From positions 1 through 33,225 of the forward strand of contig JAUVXS010000002.1 of assembly GCA_030603485.1 (NCBI GenBank): a stretch of 33,225 nucleotides of DNA, written 5' to 3'. The position numbers were made by a program, and so were the translations under genes. Below are positions 1-8,741 of the stretch, one piece after another; position 1 is the stretch's first letter; the number at the start of each line of letters is the position of its first letter. A model generated the notes under the pieces. That model did not search any database and was not told where the DNA came from. It saw only the letters and a program-made list of their open reading frames with translations. Source of the DNA: Dehalococcoidia bacterium (GTDB lineage Bacteria; Chloroflexota; Dehalococcoidia; GIF9; AB-539-J10).

Positions 1-227
1 ATTCTTAACGTGAAACTGGAGCGCCGTACGCTACAAGGCTTTGATTATAACGTGTCTGCGCCAGACAGCGGATACGTCCGCTCTACGCAACAATTACGAA
101 GACACACGGTACGAAATCAACGGACTAGTAACAATTAGCCAGTTTGTGCAATGAGGTAACGAACCAGGCTATTAGTATAAGGGCTGATTCCTGTACTGTA
201 TTGGTGTAATCACTCCTAGTGATCAAT

Positions 228-1226
228 TCAGAGCCGGTACACTCTTGCGGCAGTATCGTGGAACAGAGCAGAGTGAGCCTGAGGAGAGAAGCCTCTGGAG
301 ATGCGCTTAAAGGCGTTCCACATAACGGTGTATGAATATGATACTTTGTCAACCGGAAAATTGCTCTCAAACATACATCGGTCAACTCCGAATTGCTCGA
401 TACACCAGTGATAGTAAGGTGCCATAGTCTCAGCCAGCTCTGCCGAGCTCGGTGGGATAGTCCGTTCATGCCAGCCAAAGCCACACAATGGCATCCCGAG
501 GCCACCCAGCTTAATAACCACGTTTGGGCAGGCCGCCAGTGCGGCAATGTCATTCTTCCAGCTCTGGAACACTTCCTCGCGCTTCCCTGCATAGGGGCCA
601 ATACCAAGGGGACCCCCAATGTGATCCAAGATGATGGGTGTATCTGGGAAGGCTCTGGCTAGGTCAGCCAGGTCCATCAACTGCGGGTGATACAGCCAAG
701 CATCAAAACTCAAGTCATATTCCTTCAAGCAGGCGAAGCCCTCTCGGAATTTGGAATCCAATAGCAGTCTGGGAATGTTCGCAGCAGACCCAATGTCTGA
801 GCTTGCATCCCAGGCGGAACTATGGCGAATGCCACGGAATCTGCCCTTGCCGGTCGCTATATGTGCCTCAAGCACTGGCTTAACTGCAGCTCCCAAGGTG
901 AGGTTTGCAAAACCCACAATACCAGCGGCGACTCGAGTCTTTCCGTATTGCCCGCTTTCACTCTGGACGGCGATGCCCTGCACGAATTCCGTCTCACCTA
1001 CGGGCTGCATTTCCTGGGGTCCTTCCTGTCTATACTTCGACATACACTCCAAAAAGACCGTCTGTACGATATTGTGGCCTGCGTTAGTATCCTGTAGCAA
1101 TTCCTCAAGTAAGTAGCGATTATTGGGGTGGTCCCACAGGTGGTGGTGCGGATCACAAATAGGTAGTTCAGGATCTATTGGGGCCTCTGTGGTCAATATC
1201 AGCCATGCTTCACGTACAGTCATCAT
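228..1226 (-). CDS. Amidohydrolase-2 family metal-dependent hydrolase (TIM barrel)
   Basis: This 332-residue protein belongs to the amidohydrolase_2 superfamily, which hydrolyses lactones, or decarboxylates or hydrolyses cyclic and carboxylated substrates with a divalent metal. Visible signs are the N-terminal metal motif CDPHHHLWD (about residue 24), a central RFRGIRH segment, the strand-end motif ILDHIGGP (about residue 199), and the C-terminal block MFESNFPVD that supplies the late acidic residue. The length is normal for a complete family member. The start is the first of two ATG codons at 1226, preceded by a strong AAGGAGGG site. It stands alone, facing away from the aldo/keto reductase. 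Fuconolactonase-like or pyrone-dicarboxylate-lactonase-like activity is possible, but the substrate cannot be read from the sequence. Confidence 0.9.
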   Translation of the reverse strand: MMTVREAWLILTTEAPIDPELPICDPHHHLWDHPNNRYLLEELLQDTNAGHNIVQTVFLECMSKYRQEGPQEMQPVGETEFVQGIAVQSESGQYGKTRVAAGIVGFANLTLGAAVKPVLEAHIATGKGRFRGIRHSSAWDASSDIGSAANIPRLLLDSKFREGFACLKEYDLSFDAWLYHPQLMDLADLARAFPDTPIILDHIGGPLGIGPYAGKREEVFQSWKNDIAALAACPNVVIKLGGLGMPLCGFGWHERTIPPSSAELAETMAPYYHWCIEQFGVDRCMFESNFPVDKVSYSYTVMWNAFKRISRGFSPQAHSALFHDTAARVYRL

Positions 1227-1484
1227 TTTGCCCTCCTTCGTCTAGTTTTGTCTGCTGTCCGGGTTATCCACGGCTTCCGATACAGCTACTTTGTCTATAC
1301 TATGCTTCTGTCGTCCCTAGATGTCAACAAATCTGATGAGCCCAAGAGTGGCAAGACATCAAGATGTTGTTTCTGTCATCTACAATCAGTAAGTTGTCCG
1401 TTTCGGCTTTAAGGGATAGCGCACAAGCAGAGTATCCTATATAATTATGATTACTATTCAATGAGAAGAAAAGGAGCCCTGAAG
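1227..1484. other. Divergent intergenic region
   Basis: This 258-bp stretch separates the divergently transcribed amidohydrolase and aldo/keto reductase genes. It must carry both promoters, but I could not pick a convincing -35/-10 pair on either strand. I see no gene in it. Confidence 0.4.
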
Positions 1485-2450
1485 ATGAAGCCGCAGGAAT
1501 TCTCTGACCAAAGTCCAGCACAGGTTCCTGAAACTAGTATGTCAAAGTCAGGAATGCCGTATCGTACTTTGGGCCGTACAGGTGAAAAGGTTTCAATTGT
1601 GGGCTTAGGTGGGGCTCATATCGGCTTTCAAGAAGATGAAAACGACAGTATACAGATAATCCGCACCGCCATTGATAACGGGATCAACTTCATGGACAAC
1701 AGCTGGGACTACAACGATGGGGCCAGCGAAATCCGTATGGGCAAGGCGCTTCGGGACGGATATAGAAGCAAGGTCTTCTTAATGACCAAGATTGATGGCC
1801 AGACCAAGAAAGCGGCTGCAAAGCAGCTTGATGAGTGTCTACAAAGGCTTCAAACTGACACCATTGACCTGCTTCAGTTTCACGAGGTGATTCGCATGTC
1901 AGACCCGGACCGCATTCTAGGTCCCGGCGGTGCACTGGAAGCGGCACTGGAGGCGAAAAAGGCAGGCAAAGTGCGCTATATCGGCTTTACCGGCCACAAG
2001 AGTCCAGATATACACCTGAAGATGCTGCAAACGGCCCTGAACGATGGATTCAGATTTGATGCCGTGCAGATGCCGCTTAACGTCATGGATGCTCACTATA
2101 ATAGCTTTGAAAAGAGGATCTTGCCGGTGCTACTGGAAAATAACATCGGGGTATTGGGGATGAAGCCCCTGTGCAACGGCCTGATTTGCAGGAGTGGCAT
2201 TGCCACTGCGGTGGAATGCCTGCACTATGCTATGAGCCTGCCGACCAGCGCTGTAATTACGGGATGTAATTCTCTCCCACTTCTCCAGCAGGCACTGGAG
2301 GCAGCCAGGAGTTTCAGGCCTATGAGCGACGAGCAACGTTCAGCTTTATTAGCTAGAACGGCGAAAGAAGTTGGAGAAGGGGATTACGAGCCCTGGAAAA
2401 ACGGAACGGCATATGATGCTACGTCCCGGAATCCCCACTGGTTGGGATGA
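1485..2450 (+). CDS. Aldo/keto reductase family oxidoreductase
   Basis: This is a TIM-barrel aldo/keto reductase, an NADPH-dependent carbonyl reductase family. The opening block YRTLGRTGEKVSIVGLGG is typical. The catalytic tetrad is visible: Asp and Tyr in FMDNSWDYND, Lys in LMTKIDGQ and His in LLQFHEV. The phosphate-binding C-terminal region reads ITGCNSLPLLQQAL. I place the start at the ATG at 1485 (protein MKPQEFSD, 321 residues) because AAGGAG lies about ten bases upstream; an in-frame ATG at 1461 has no such site. The protein resembles the predicted oxidoreductases of bacterial AKR families rather than the eukaryotic ones. Its substrate is unknown, and no functional partner adjoins it. 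Confidence 0.92.
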   Translation: MKPQEFSDQSPAQVPETSMSKSGMPYRTLGRTGEKVSIVGLGGAHIGFQEDENDSIQIIRTAIDNGINFMDNSWDYNDGASEIRMGKALRDGYRSKVFLMTKIDGQTKKAAAKQLDECLQRLQTDTIDLLQFHEVIRMSDPDRILGPGGALEAALEAKKAGKVRYIGFTGHKSPDIHLKMLQTALNDGFRFDAVQMPLNVMDAHYNSFEKRILPVLLENNIGVLGMKPLCNGLICRSGIATAVECLHYAMSLPTSAVITGCNSLPLLQQALEAARSFRPMSDEQRSALLARTAKEVGEGDYEPWKNGTAYDATSRNPHWLG

Positions 2451-2526
2451 AGAACAACTAGCAGATCGAATTCAGGTGACTATTGCCCCGAGCTGGCGAC
2501 CACCTGAACCCCATTTATAGGGCAGG

Positions 2527-2604
2527 TATCCCAATAGGTCACTTTACGTTCAAATTAGGACTTTTGTGTCAAATGCCCAAAACTTGTTTTGTACGTAGAA
2601 TATC
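2527..2604. repeat. Dispersed repeat R2, copy 1
   Basis: About 78 bp here matches 10517-10593 at roughly 70-75% identity by eye. Shared blocks include GGTCA-TTTACGT, CTTTTGTGTCAA or CCTTTGTGTCAA, and TTTTGT-CGT. The second copy begins just after the tRNA-Trp fragment, so the repeat is probably debris of an integrative element. The rest of the 2451-2731 gap shows no gene. Confidence 0.6.
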
Positions 2605-2731
2605 AACTAGTAACAACCAGTTTCACTAAGTCTGTTAGCAAATTATTAGCAAAATTCTAGCTTCGGTTTAGTAGACCCCTTGTCAGATCCAACGTGGGAA
2701 AATATAATGTCCTTCATTAGGAGGTGAGTTT

Positions 2732-2977
2732 ATGGCAAATAAGCTGTCTGAAGAAGAATGCTATGAAGTAGAAAAGAAAAGGGTCAACTTATATCGGAAT
2801 ATTCTTGAACCGATAATAATGGAAATGATGATTGTGTTCATTTTTACAGAGGCGTTAGATTTATCATTTGGTGGTTTCGCACCTATCTTTTGGTTAGTGT
2901 TGGCTTTTGGTTGGGTCCTCATCATAATCTGTATGGAAGTAACGATGATACGGGCCTTCTTAGAGAGCAAGAAATAG
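2732..2977 (+). CDS. Small two-helix membrane protein, unknown function
   Basis: An 81-residue protein with a charged N-terminal segment (about residues 1-25, rich in Glu and Lys) followed by two hydrophobic stretches at about 31-48 and 50-70, ending in a short Lys-rich tail. It is probably an integral membrane protein. The ATG follows a near-perfect AGGAGGTGAG ribosome site, so translation is likely. It ends 18 bp before the methyltransferase start on the same strand, and the two are probably co-transcribed. I recognise no family. It could anchor or regulate the neighbouring enzyme, but that is only position-based inference. Confidence 0.7.
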   Translation: MANKLSEEECYEVEKKRVNLYRNILEPIIMEMMIVFIFTEALDLSFGGFAPIFWLVLAFGWVLIIICMEVTMIRAFLESKK

Positions 2978-2995
2978 AATTGGAGAGTACAGGAA

Positions 2996-3616
2996 ATGAA
3001 AACGAGCCAAGAAAAACATAAAGTTGAGGGAGAGAAACAACTAGAAGACCAGACAAAATCAAAAGCATCACGTTGGTTATGGTTGAGGAGATCACCAGCA
3101 CTTCTGGACGCATTAAGAAGGCTGTTTGAACCCCCTAAAAGACTCATTGAACCCTACGTTAAAGACAGTCAGGTGGTTGCTGACCTTGGTTGTGGCTCAG
3201 GTTACTGTACGCTCGCTTTGGCTGAACTCGTTGGTTCTGAAGGAAAGGTCTACGCAGTTGATTTGGATAGAAAGTGTATCCGAGCATTAGAGAAAAGGGC
3301 AAATAAAAGTGGTTACCGCAACATTGAAGTACACGCTGTATCTGCAGCAGATGTTAGCTTCATAAAAGACAGGTCCGTTGATTTCGTTCTTGCCAATGGC
3401 CTGTTATGTTCCATGGCTGACAACCGACAGTCAGCTGTGAACGAAATAAAGCGTATCCTCAAGTCAACAGGCCAGGCGTACCTTAGCCTGGGTTTTGGCC
3501 TTCCTCTTGGTTTTGTGGGCCAAGCGGAGTGGGAGAAAACACTTGAAGAATTCAGGGTTGAACAAGGGGGTAGTTACAAAGAAAAGTGGGCTGTGGTTTC
3601 CCTAAGAAAAGAGTAG
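2996..3616 (+). CDS. Class I SAM-dependent methyltransferase
   Basis: A 206-residue Rossmann-fold methyltransferase. Motif I is VVADLGCGSGYCTLAL at about residues 58-73, the acidic residue that binds the SAM ribose is in VYAVDLDRK, and motif IV is VDFVLANGLL. The fold resembles the methyltransf_11/31 group that acts on small molecules or lipids. The first 45 residues are unusually basic and polar, with many Lys and Gln residues. Translation probably starts at 2996, 18 bp after the small membrane protein gene; AGGAA lies just upstream. The substrate is unknown. A membrane-associated role with the upstream two-helix protein is a reasonable guess. Confidence 0.88.
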   Translation: MKTSQEKHKVEGEKQLEDQTKSKASRWLWLRRSPALLDALRRLFEPPKRLIEPYVKDSQVVADLGCGSGYCTLALAELVGSEGKVYAVDLDRKCIRALEKRANKSGYRNIEVHAVSAADVSFIKDRSVDFVLANGLLCSMADNRQSAVNEIKRILKSTGQAYLSLGFGLPLGFVGQAEWEKTLEEFRVEQGGSYKEKWAVVSLRKE

Positions 3617-3701
3617 CTTGAAGTATTCTGAGGTATATCTACCCACAACCCGATATATTATCCTTATCTAACCGCATTAGGGAAAGGAGGAGAAATATAT
3701 G

Positions 3702-3822
3702 GGCTGAAGCTAATGGAGCAACAATAAGGACAGTTAGGTAGACTCCATAGCAATAGAAACAACTATGGGGATAACAACGATAATATCTAACTAGACGTGG
3801 TATGGAAATCTGCTTAGTTTGC
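3702..3822. repeat. Dispersed repeat blocks A and B, adjacent (uninterrupted copy)
   Basis: Block A (about 3702-3763) matches 10655-10717, sharing GGAGCAACAATAAGGACAGT and CCATAGCAATA. Block B (about 3769-3822) matches 11813-11864, sharing AATATCTAACTAGACGTG. Here A and B are separated by only a few bases. At the other locus they are about 1.1 kb apart with a DUF4382 gene between them. Similarity continues past stop codons in every frame I tried, so it is better treated as a DNA repeat than as a gene. Confidence 0.7.
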
Positions 3823-3839
3823 TCATTTGGACTTAGCTA

Positions 3840-4592
3840 CTAATCGGCATGAGAAGGCTTACGAAACAGATACATCGCCCAACCAAGCGTATCACGACCC
3901 CATTGTAAATAATTCTTTCGTCCATGAGCAACGCGAGCTAGTATCTCCGGTACATCAGGGTCATCCGGGTTATCCCTGGCATACCTTTCGGCCGCATACC
4001 ACTGAAGCGTCTCGTACCGGTCCCAATCGTCCTGATTGCTGGCCATTGTGTACAGCGGGAACAAGCCTTCGTCTTCGCCGACAAGTACGTTCTCGTAGTG
4101 CGTCCCAAACATATCACGCGTGTGGTTCTCGGCAGCCAGATACGCGTCACCCGGCTCCTTAAGCCAGAAGGGTTCTCCGACGAGAATGAGGCCACCCGGT
4201 TTCGTCATAGCCTTCAAAGCACTTAAAGTCCCCCGATGTCCCTGATATACCCATGAAGCACCGATACACATGGCAAGGTCGAAGAGTTGGTCGGGGCTAT
4301 GGTCTGCTCCGTCCATGTTGAGGATTTCGATTTGAGCAACAGGCACCCGTTCCTGCAACTTCTGTTCTGTGGCCGCCACGCAGTATGGGGAGATGTCGAC
4401 CCCGACTCCGGATACCTCGTATCGTTCCGCCAACCTTGCCAGCATCTCCCCCTTGCCGCAGGCAATGTCGAGTACGGCAGACCCTGGATTCAGTTTCAGG
4501 AGCTCAATTAGCGAGTCGAGCTTCGCTGTACTCATCGGATTGCAGACTACATGGTAGCCATGCGTCACGCTGAAAAATTTCCATATATCCAT
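3840..4592 (-). CDS. Class I SAM-dependent methyltransferase
   Basis: A 250-residue methyltransferase. Motif I is VLDIACGKGEMLARLA at about residues 40-55, followed by the acidic ribose-binding residue in VGVDISPYCV (about 63-72), motif IV DLAMCIGASWVYQG (about 105-118) and the KPGGLILVGEP block. The C-terminal third is rich in Trp, Tyr and Asp, and probably forms the substrate cap. AAAGGAG lies nine bases before the ATG at 4592. It is convergent with the other methyltransferase at 2996, across repeat blocks A and B, and the two are not close paralogues. Similar proteins are annotated as methyltransferases of unknown substrate. Confidence 0.9.
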   Translation of the reverse strand: MDIWKFFSVTHGYHVVCNPMSTAKLDSLIELLKLNPGSAVLDIACGKGEMLARLAERYEVSGVGVDISPYCVAATEQKLQERVPVAQIEILNMDGADHSPDQLFDLAMCIGASWVYQGHRGTLSALKAMTKPGGLILVGEPFWLKEPGDAYLAAENHTRDMFGTHYENVLVGEDEGLFPLYTMASNQDDWDRYETLQWYAAERYARDNPDDPDVPEILARVAHGRKNYLQWGRDTLGWAMYLFRKPSHAD

Positions 4593-4639
4593 CTTAATTT
4601 CTCCTTTAATTCAGGTAGGGTGATAGTAATGCAAATATG

Positions 4640-4746
4640 CCTCCCGCCAGCCAAAGAAATACAGGCTAATCCTAATTATACAACTTACTAGGTCGGTTAA
4701 GTTTGAGGATAGTCTGAGGCTTTATCGTAATATAACTAGTCATTAG
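4640..4746 (+). pseudogene. Remnant of a tyrosine-integrase 3' end
   Basis: From 4684 the plus strand reads LTRSVKFEDSLRLY followed by six codons and a stop at 4744-4746. This matches the last residues of the intact integrase at 12482-13321 (YTRSVQFEDSLKLY). The upstream 40 bp also resembles the relic at 5480-5575, sharing AGCCA-AA and CTAATCCTA-TTATAC. No other integrase domain precedes it, so this is a scar. Confidence 0.6.
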
Positions 4747-5012
4747 AGCCCGCCATTGCCCAATCCAAAGGGCATACCCCCTTCTTGATATTCAGATGTC
4801 TGTCTCTGACCTATTTGGATTTTGGCAGTGATGCTTGGCTTAGGCTGATTTGGGGAAGCTCTGTAAGAGGAAAGATAGCGAAGGAACGGGAAGATGAAAG
4901 AGCAAGAACTGAGCTGCTATAAATGAGGTTAGCCGACGTTTCTATAGTAAGTATTTTGATGAACTTGAAAAAGAATAACAGGAAGTTGTTTTAGCATTGT
5001 TAAATATATAAA
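4747..5012. other. Intergenic stretch without a recognisable gene
   Basis: I see no full gene. Near 4893-4970 there are short plus-strand peptides in shifted frames, MKEQELSCYK and RRFYSKYFDELEKE, each ended by a stop. They may be debris of a decayed coding sequence, but I cannot assign a family. Confidence 0.3.
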
Positions 5013-5363
5013 TTATCTACAGCTACTGCTAGGAATTTCTTCTTCTGGCGATTCAAGTTTCGCTAATCTATCATTAAGACCTGTCATATAGCCTTCAGAG
5101 TAAGCTGCTCCATCCTTTTCATCCCTGGAAAAGTCGGATGATGGGGGGAGGTCAAAGTAGTAAGCATCCATATAGCCAAACCATTCAGGTGTGTTCGGAG
5201 AATATGGTGTAGGTAGAGAAATAACATAGTCCAAAAAAACGTCTGGGTCAGATAGATTTCGTTCATTACTAGGGGGAGATTTTAGATAATAGAGACCAGT
5301 AACTAATATCGCAATGCCAGCTACCAACATTGCTAGCAGAATATAGGATTTTCTTCCTCTCAT
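5013..5363 (-). CDS. Small exported or membrane-anchored protein, unknown function
   Basis: A 116-residue protein with a basic start (MRGRK), one hydrophobic helix at about residues 6-27 and then a polar domain. This fits a signal anchor or uncleaved signal peptide with an extracytoplasmic tail. The tail is acidic and rich in Tyr, Pro and Ser, with no cysteine pair or enzyme motif I recognise; one Cys is next to last. A weak AGAGG site precedes the ATG at 5363. It is flanked on both sides by integrase-tail relics, so it may be cargo left from an integrated element. No function is offered. Confidence 0.55.
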   Translation of the reverse strand: MRGRKSYILLAMLVAGIAILVTGLYYLKSPPSNERNLSDPDVFLDYVISLPTPYSPNTPEWFGYMDAYYFDLPPSSDFSRDEKDGAAYSEGYMTGLNDRLAKLESPEEEIPSSSCR

Positions 5364-5479
5364 TTTGCCTCTCTTGACATTCTATTAGATTTCAAAACCT
5401 TTTGTCATACCTCCAACCAACATCTGATAGAAGACCTCCAAGGGAAGCCCTCTCCAAATCCACTGGCTGGGCTGGCTAT

Positions 5480-5575
5480 CAGCCAGAAAGATAAATCCTA
5501 ATCCTATTATACCACTTGTTAGTTCAGTGAAGTTTGAGGATAGCTTGAGGCTATATCGGAGGATTGAACAAAACC
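5480..5575 (+). pseudogene. Remnant of a tyrosine-integrase 3' end (second copy)
   Basis: From 5528 the plus strand encodes VKFEDSLRLYRRIE, again matching the C-terminus of the intact integrase at 12482-13321. The region is also similar at DNA level to 4640-4746. The catalytic domain is missing. Confidence 0.6.
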
Positions 5576-5590
5576 GAGGATTGTTCAATC
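5562..5590. repeat. Perfect 10-bp inverted repeat
   Basis: GATTGAACAA (5562-5571) and TTGTTCAATC (5581-5590) are exact inverted copies around a 9-base spacer. It overlaps the end of the integrase-tail relic. It could be a hairpin, an element end or a binding site. No T-run follows, so a terminator is unlikely. The rest of the 5364-5765 gap shows no gene. Confidence 0.55.
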
Positions 5591-5765
5591 AGACCGATCC
5601 GCACTTAAATAAAGCCAGTTTTCGTGCAACAATTGTGGCTCTTCTCTAGAATAGGTGGACTCTGTCTGACTAGTGAATACGGCCCACTGCACAAATGGGG
5701 AAGTATCCTCCGCTTCTTCAGGTGCTGTCTCCTAGTGTCCGTTTGTTTACCGAGTCTGCCAGCTT

Positions 5766-6281
5766 TCACTTCGCTGGCAGAATACTGTCTCCCCAGCGGC
5801 CGGAAAAGGCGATATCCCCCAGTCTCTTCCTTAGCTTGGAAGGGGTCTCGGCAGGATATCCTAATGAGAGAGCACAGATCAACCTTTGTTCCCGAGGGAT
5901 GTTCAGTATTACCTTCACTTCCTCGTCATTGAGCCCGGGGTTTATCCAGCAGGTCCCTAGGTCAAGGGCATGGGCAGCCAACATCATATTTTGAACCGCC
6001 AGGGACCCATCTTGTATTGGGCAACTGGATAGTCCGGGGTCCACTGAGACTACTATTCCTACTGGCGCCTCATCTAAGAACCACCCGTAGAGAAAGCAGC
6101 GAGTAATCCGCCGCTTGACTTCTGGGTCAGTGAAAACAACAAAGCTCCACGGCTGCGAGTTACTGGCGGACGGCGCCCATCGCCCGGCCTCCAGAATCTT
6201 GACTAACAGGTCATGCGAGACCGGATCCGGCTGATATCTCCGGATGCTCCGTCTCGTTTCGATTGCCTCTAGTACCTCCAT
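5766..6281 (-). CDS. Nitroreductase family protein (FMN-dependent)
   Basis: A 171-residue nitroreductase-fold protein. The FMN-binding signature is at the N-terminus: AIETRRSIRRYQPDPVS, then LEAGRWAPSASNSQPW. The C-terminal half has the LDLGTCWINPG motif and the final LSLGYPAE block. The length fits the compact class of this family, which acts as homodimers on nitro compounds, quinones, flavins or other electron acceptors using NAD(P)H. GGAGGT lies six bases before the ATG at 6281. It is followed on the same strand by nothing close, and preceded by the TIGR04076 gene 90 bp upstream, so an operon is possible. The physiological substrate is unknown. Confidence 0.93.
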   Translation of the reverse strand: MEVLEAIETRRSIRRYQPDPVSHDLLVKILEAGRWAPSASNSQPWSFVVFTDPEVKRRITRCFLYGWFLDEAPVGIVVSVDPGLSSCPIQDGSLAVQNMMLAAHALDLGTCWINPGLNDEEVKVILNIPREQRLICALSLGYPAETPSKLRKRLGDIAFSGRWGDSILPAK

Positions 6282-6371
6282 TTAGTTACCTCCATTCCGC
6301 ACGAGTGGTTGTGAGCTCAGTGGTAAAGAAGGTGGCTTTCACTATCAGGCTCATCGCCAGCTTGTCCGGCT

Positions 6372-6659
6372 CTACTTCACTCGGTGAAGTTCAAGTGTGA
6401 CTAGATTTGACCGGTCCATGCACTCTACGGTCACCACATCTGGGTTGCCCCATTCATTGGGGAAGCCACCACCAAACTGGAGCATCACTATGTAGGGGTA
6501 GATGTCATGATAGAAGAAGCCGCAAAGCCCAGCGGTATCGTGACAGCTTATGCTAAAAGTATCACCTGCCTCATGCCCCCACGAGCAGTTGCCCTTAACT
6601 GATTTCACAGTTGCGACTACCTTATGACCGGGAAATGTGGCTCGTTTCGGTTTCGCCAT
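6372..6659 (-). CDS. TIGR04076 family protein
   Basis: A 95-residue protein with the hallmarks of TIGR04076: a first part with VKGNCSWGHEAGDTF, the central GLCGFFYHDIYPYIVML block, and a late CMDRSNLVTLEL segment. The family is common in anaerobes and its function is unknown; conserved Cys residues suggest metal or cofactor binding. I choose the ATG at 6659 because AGGAGG lies eight bases upstream; an in-frame start at 6680 would cover that site. It lies upstream of the nitroreductase on the same strand, which is mild evidence for a shared redox role. Confidence 0.85.
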   Translation of the reverse strand: MAKPKRATFPGHKVVATVKSVKGNCSWGHEAGDTFSISCHDTAGLCGFFYHDIYPYIVMLQFGGGFPNEWGNPDVVTVECMDRSNLVTLELHRVK

Positions 6660-7003
6660 AACTTCAACCTCCTTTTCCACTTTTTGGTTTCTGGCTGGAA
6701 TCTACTCTCGAGACTGCCCTAGGCTATTCTAACATGCCTGCCTTTCCGTCGCCAATGAGCCACCTACACCTGTCGAATGTGGCTTGAGACTAACCAGACA
6801 AAGGAAGCGGAGGCAAAGATTAAGTATAACCAAACGCTATAATGACATGTATACTAAAATCCTGATGAAGAAAGTCGGCAAATTGAATATGCTTAAAATC
6901 GGGGCCAAGATATTACTGAAATCAAAAGTTTAATAATTAACATAATTGGCTGAGTTACATCGACGTACCCCGTAAGAAAGAGACTATTGGCTGGTGCACT
7001 CAT
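6660..7003. other. Intergenic stretch; possible 28-residue peptide
   Basis: About 340 bp without a clear gene. The only coding candidate is a short plus-strand reading frame from ATG 6847 to TAA 6931-6933, encoding a basic peptide with four Leu/Ile-Lys clusters. It has no good ribosome site and I do not call it a gene. Confidence 0.3.
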
Positions 7004-7681
7004 TCAGCTTAGACGTGTTACCATGTTCTTCACCTTTTGGGAAGCGTTGCTTACAACAGGAGCGCCATGACCTGTAAGAAGTGTATCGAAATCCAAGGCT
7101 GAAATAGTTATTAATGAAGCTCTGGCCTTCGCTTCGTCCAGAGAAAACATTCGAGAAGGAGGCTTAGGATTACCACTCGAATCGCTCCTAAGTGCGTCAC
7201 CTACAAAGATAACCTTATTAGGCTTGTAGACACAGATACTGCCATGAGTGTGCCCTGGTACATGGATAATCCTGAAGCCTTTTATCTCGGAATCGGCACT
7301 GAGAATAATATCAGGTTCTGCTGGATGATAGTGCATTAAACTCATTGCCAGCTTGAAAATGAAGCCCAAGGGTCCTCTAATGGTCTTAAAGCTTTGTTTA
7401 CCACGGAGAATGGGGGCATCATCAGCATGTATCACTAGCCTCGCTCCGGTCGTTCTTTTCAATTCTGCCGCGCTGCCAATGTGGTCTATATCGGCGTGTG
7501 TCAATATGATAAATTTTATATCGGATAGGTTCTTCCCTAGCCCTTCGATATAAGCGACTATCCTTTTTGCGTTGCCAGGCATACCCGTGTCGATGGCCAA
7601 CGTCTCGTCCTCGCCAATGACTAAATAGGCATTAGCTCCCCTGACACCACCTACTCGGTGGATTCCAGGCATTATTTCCAT
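7004..7681 (-). CDS. MBL-fold metallo-hydrolase
   Basis: A 225-residue metallo-beta-lactamase-fold hydrolase. Metal ligands are visible in THADIDH (residues 61-67, the HxDxDH variant of HxHxDH), in VPGHTHGS, in FVGDALRSD and in the late TGHGAP motif. The family covers glyoxalase II-like thioesterases, lactonases and many uncharacterised hydrolases. The ATG at 7681 is separated by one base from the stop of the DUF169 gene, and GAGGTT upstream overlaps that stop. The two genes are therefore almost certainly translated together. Together they might act on one substrate, but neither sequence says which. Confidence 0.93.
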   Translation of the reverse strand: MEIMPGIHRVGGVRGANAYLVIGEDETLAIDTGMPGNAKRIVAYIEGLGKNLSDIKFIILTHADIDHIGSAAELKRTTGARLVIHADDAPILRGKQSFKTIRGPLGFIFKLAMSLMHYHPAEPDIILSADSEIKGFRIIHVPGHTHGSICVYKPNKVIFVGDALRSDSSGNPKPPSRMFSLDEAKARASLITISALDFDTLLTGHGAPVVSNASQKVKNMVTRLS

Positions 7682-7682
7682 T

Positions 7683-8477
7683 TTAACCTCTAGCCGATTC
7701 TGCTCGATTCCTCGTTGGTTTCGTCGGTGAGACCACTATCCTTTTCTGCAACTTCTTCCATGTATCAGTAATGAGGAAGCTCTCCTCCATGTTTCCAATC
7801 ATTGTGACAAATCTTTTCATGGGTACAGAGAAACTGAGCGTATCCTTCGGCACATAAGGTCGTGCTGAAGGGTCAAACATCCCGATGACGGCCCTGGGAT
7901 GTGGTGAATCCTTCTCCAAGTACGGGTAAGACACGATGGAAGAACAGCCTGAACCCATGGGCGTGATTACTCCTTCCAGTTGCGACTCGTCGAAATTCAC
8001 CAGAGTGAATAGACCCGCAAGGACATCGGGTTGAGCGAAGAAAATCACTACTTCTGGGTCATCTTCTTGGGAGAGGTTATCCCATCTCTTGAACACAGCG
8101 AAAGCCCTAGGGGCTCTAAGGTTTGGCCATTTCTTCATAATCTCCCTCACCAGTTCCGGGGACTTCTTATATCGTTCGCCTTCCATCCTGCCCGGAATGC
8201 CACAGGAGAGGAAGTACTCAAAATCAGGCCTCAATCTTTCAGCAAAGCCCAGGTACCTTCTGCCCCCGAAACATCCGATTGAATCAGCGTTAAAGCTAAA
8301 ACAGCGGCCGTTTCTTACCTCCATCAGTGCACCAATTACACATCTGTCTACTGAACCGGGCTTGACCAGTTCTGCCTGTTCCCCAGTGTCGCTGTAATAA
8401 AAGGTGATCGGGAGCTCAGCATTGTTGAAATACTTCTTACTCAATTCAATGAATTTGTCTTTGATTTTCATATCCAT
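7683..8477 (-). CDS. DUF169 family protein
   Basis: A 264-residue protein of the DUF169 family, found mainly in anaerobic bacteria and archaea and of unknown function. Typical features are LPITFYYSD near the N-terminus, CVIGALMEVRNGRCFSF with conserved Cys residues (about 46-60), SIGCFGGRRYLGF, LSCGIPGRMEGERYKKSP, and the GSGCSSIVSYPY block. The conserved Cys and Gly pattern suggests a cofactor or metal site. I keep the first ATG at 8477 with GGAGG about ten bases upstream. It forms a coupled pair with the downstream MBL hydrolase. The gap from 8478 to 8741 upstream shows no gene. Confidence 0.88.
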   Translation of the reverse strand: MDMKIKDKFIELSKKYFNNAELPITFYYSDTGEQAELVKPGSVDRCVIGALMEVRNGRCFSFNADSIGCFGGRRYLGFAERLRPDFEYFLSCGIPGRMEGERYKKSPELVREIMKKWPNLRAPRAFAVFKRWDNLSQEDDPEVVIFFAQPDVLAGLFTLVNFDESQLEGVITPMGSGCSSIVSYPYLEKDSPHPRAVIGMFDPSARPYVPKDTLSFSVPMKRFVTMIGNMEESFLITDTWKKLQKRIVVSPTKPTRNRAESARG

Positions 8478-8741
8478 AGGTCTTTGCCTCCATTAATCAG
8501 ACTTCAACCTTCTAATTGTAACAAAACTTGCTGAATATGAAATAAAATATCAAGCTCACGAACCTATGATGTAACTTATGCAGGCCGGGGCCCGTCCTGG
8601 GTTTGGTATGAAGACTCATTTTATGCTTGTTTGGTACTACACCAGTTATCGTAATTGCCTTTATCAGTCCCTTTCTCTCACTCCTTCGCCAATGATTCCA
8701 AAGCCATTGCCAATTCGGAAATAATTACCGCAAGGTCACAA

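Noticed and set aside
125..619. Long minus-strand frame overlapping the amidohydrolase
   Set aside because: It is in another frame of a gene with clear family motifs and good ribosome site; the peptide has no recognisable features.
6847..6933. A 28-residue peptide gene
   Set aside because: It has no ribosome site and no family resemblance; chance is enough to explain it.
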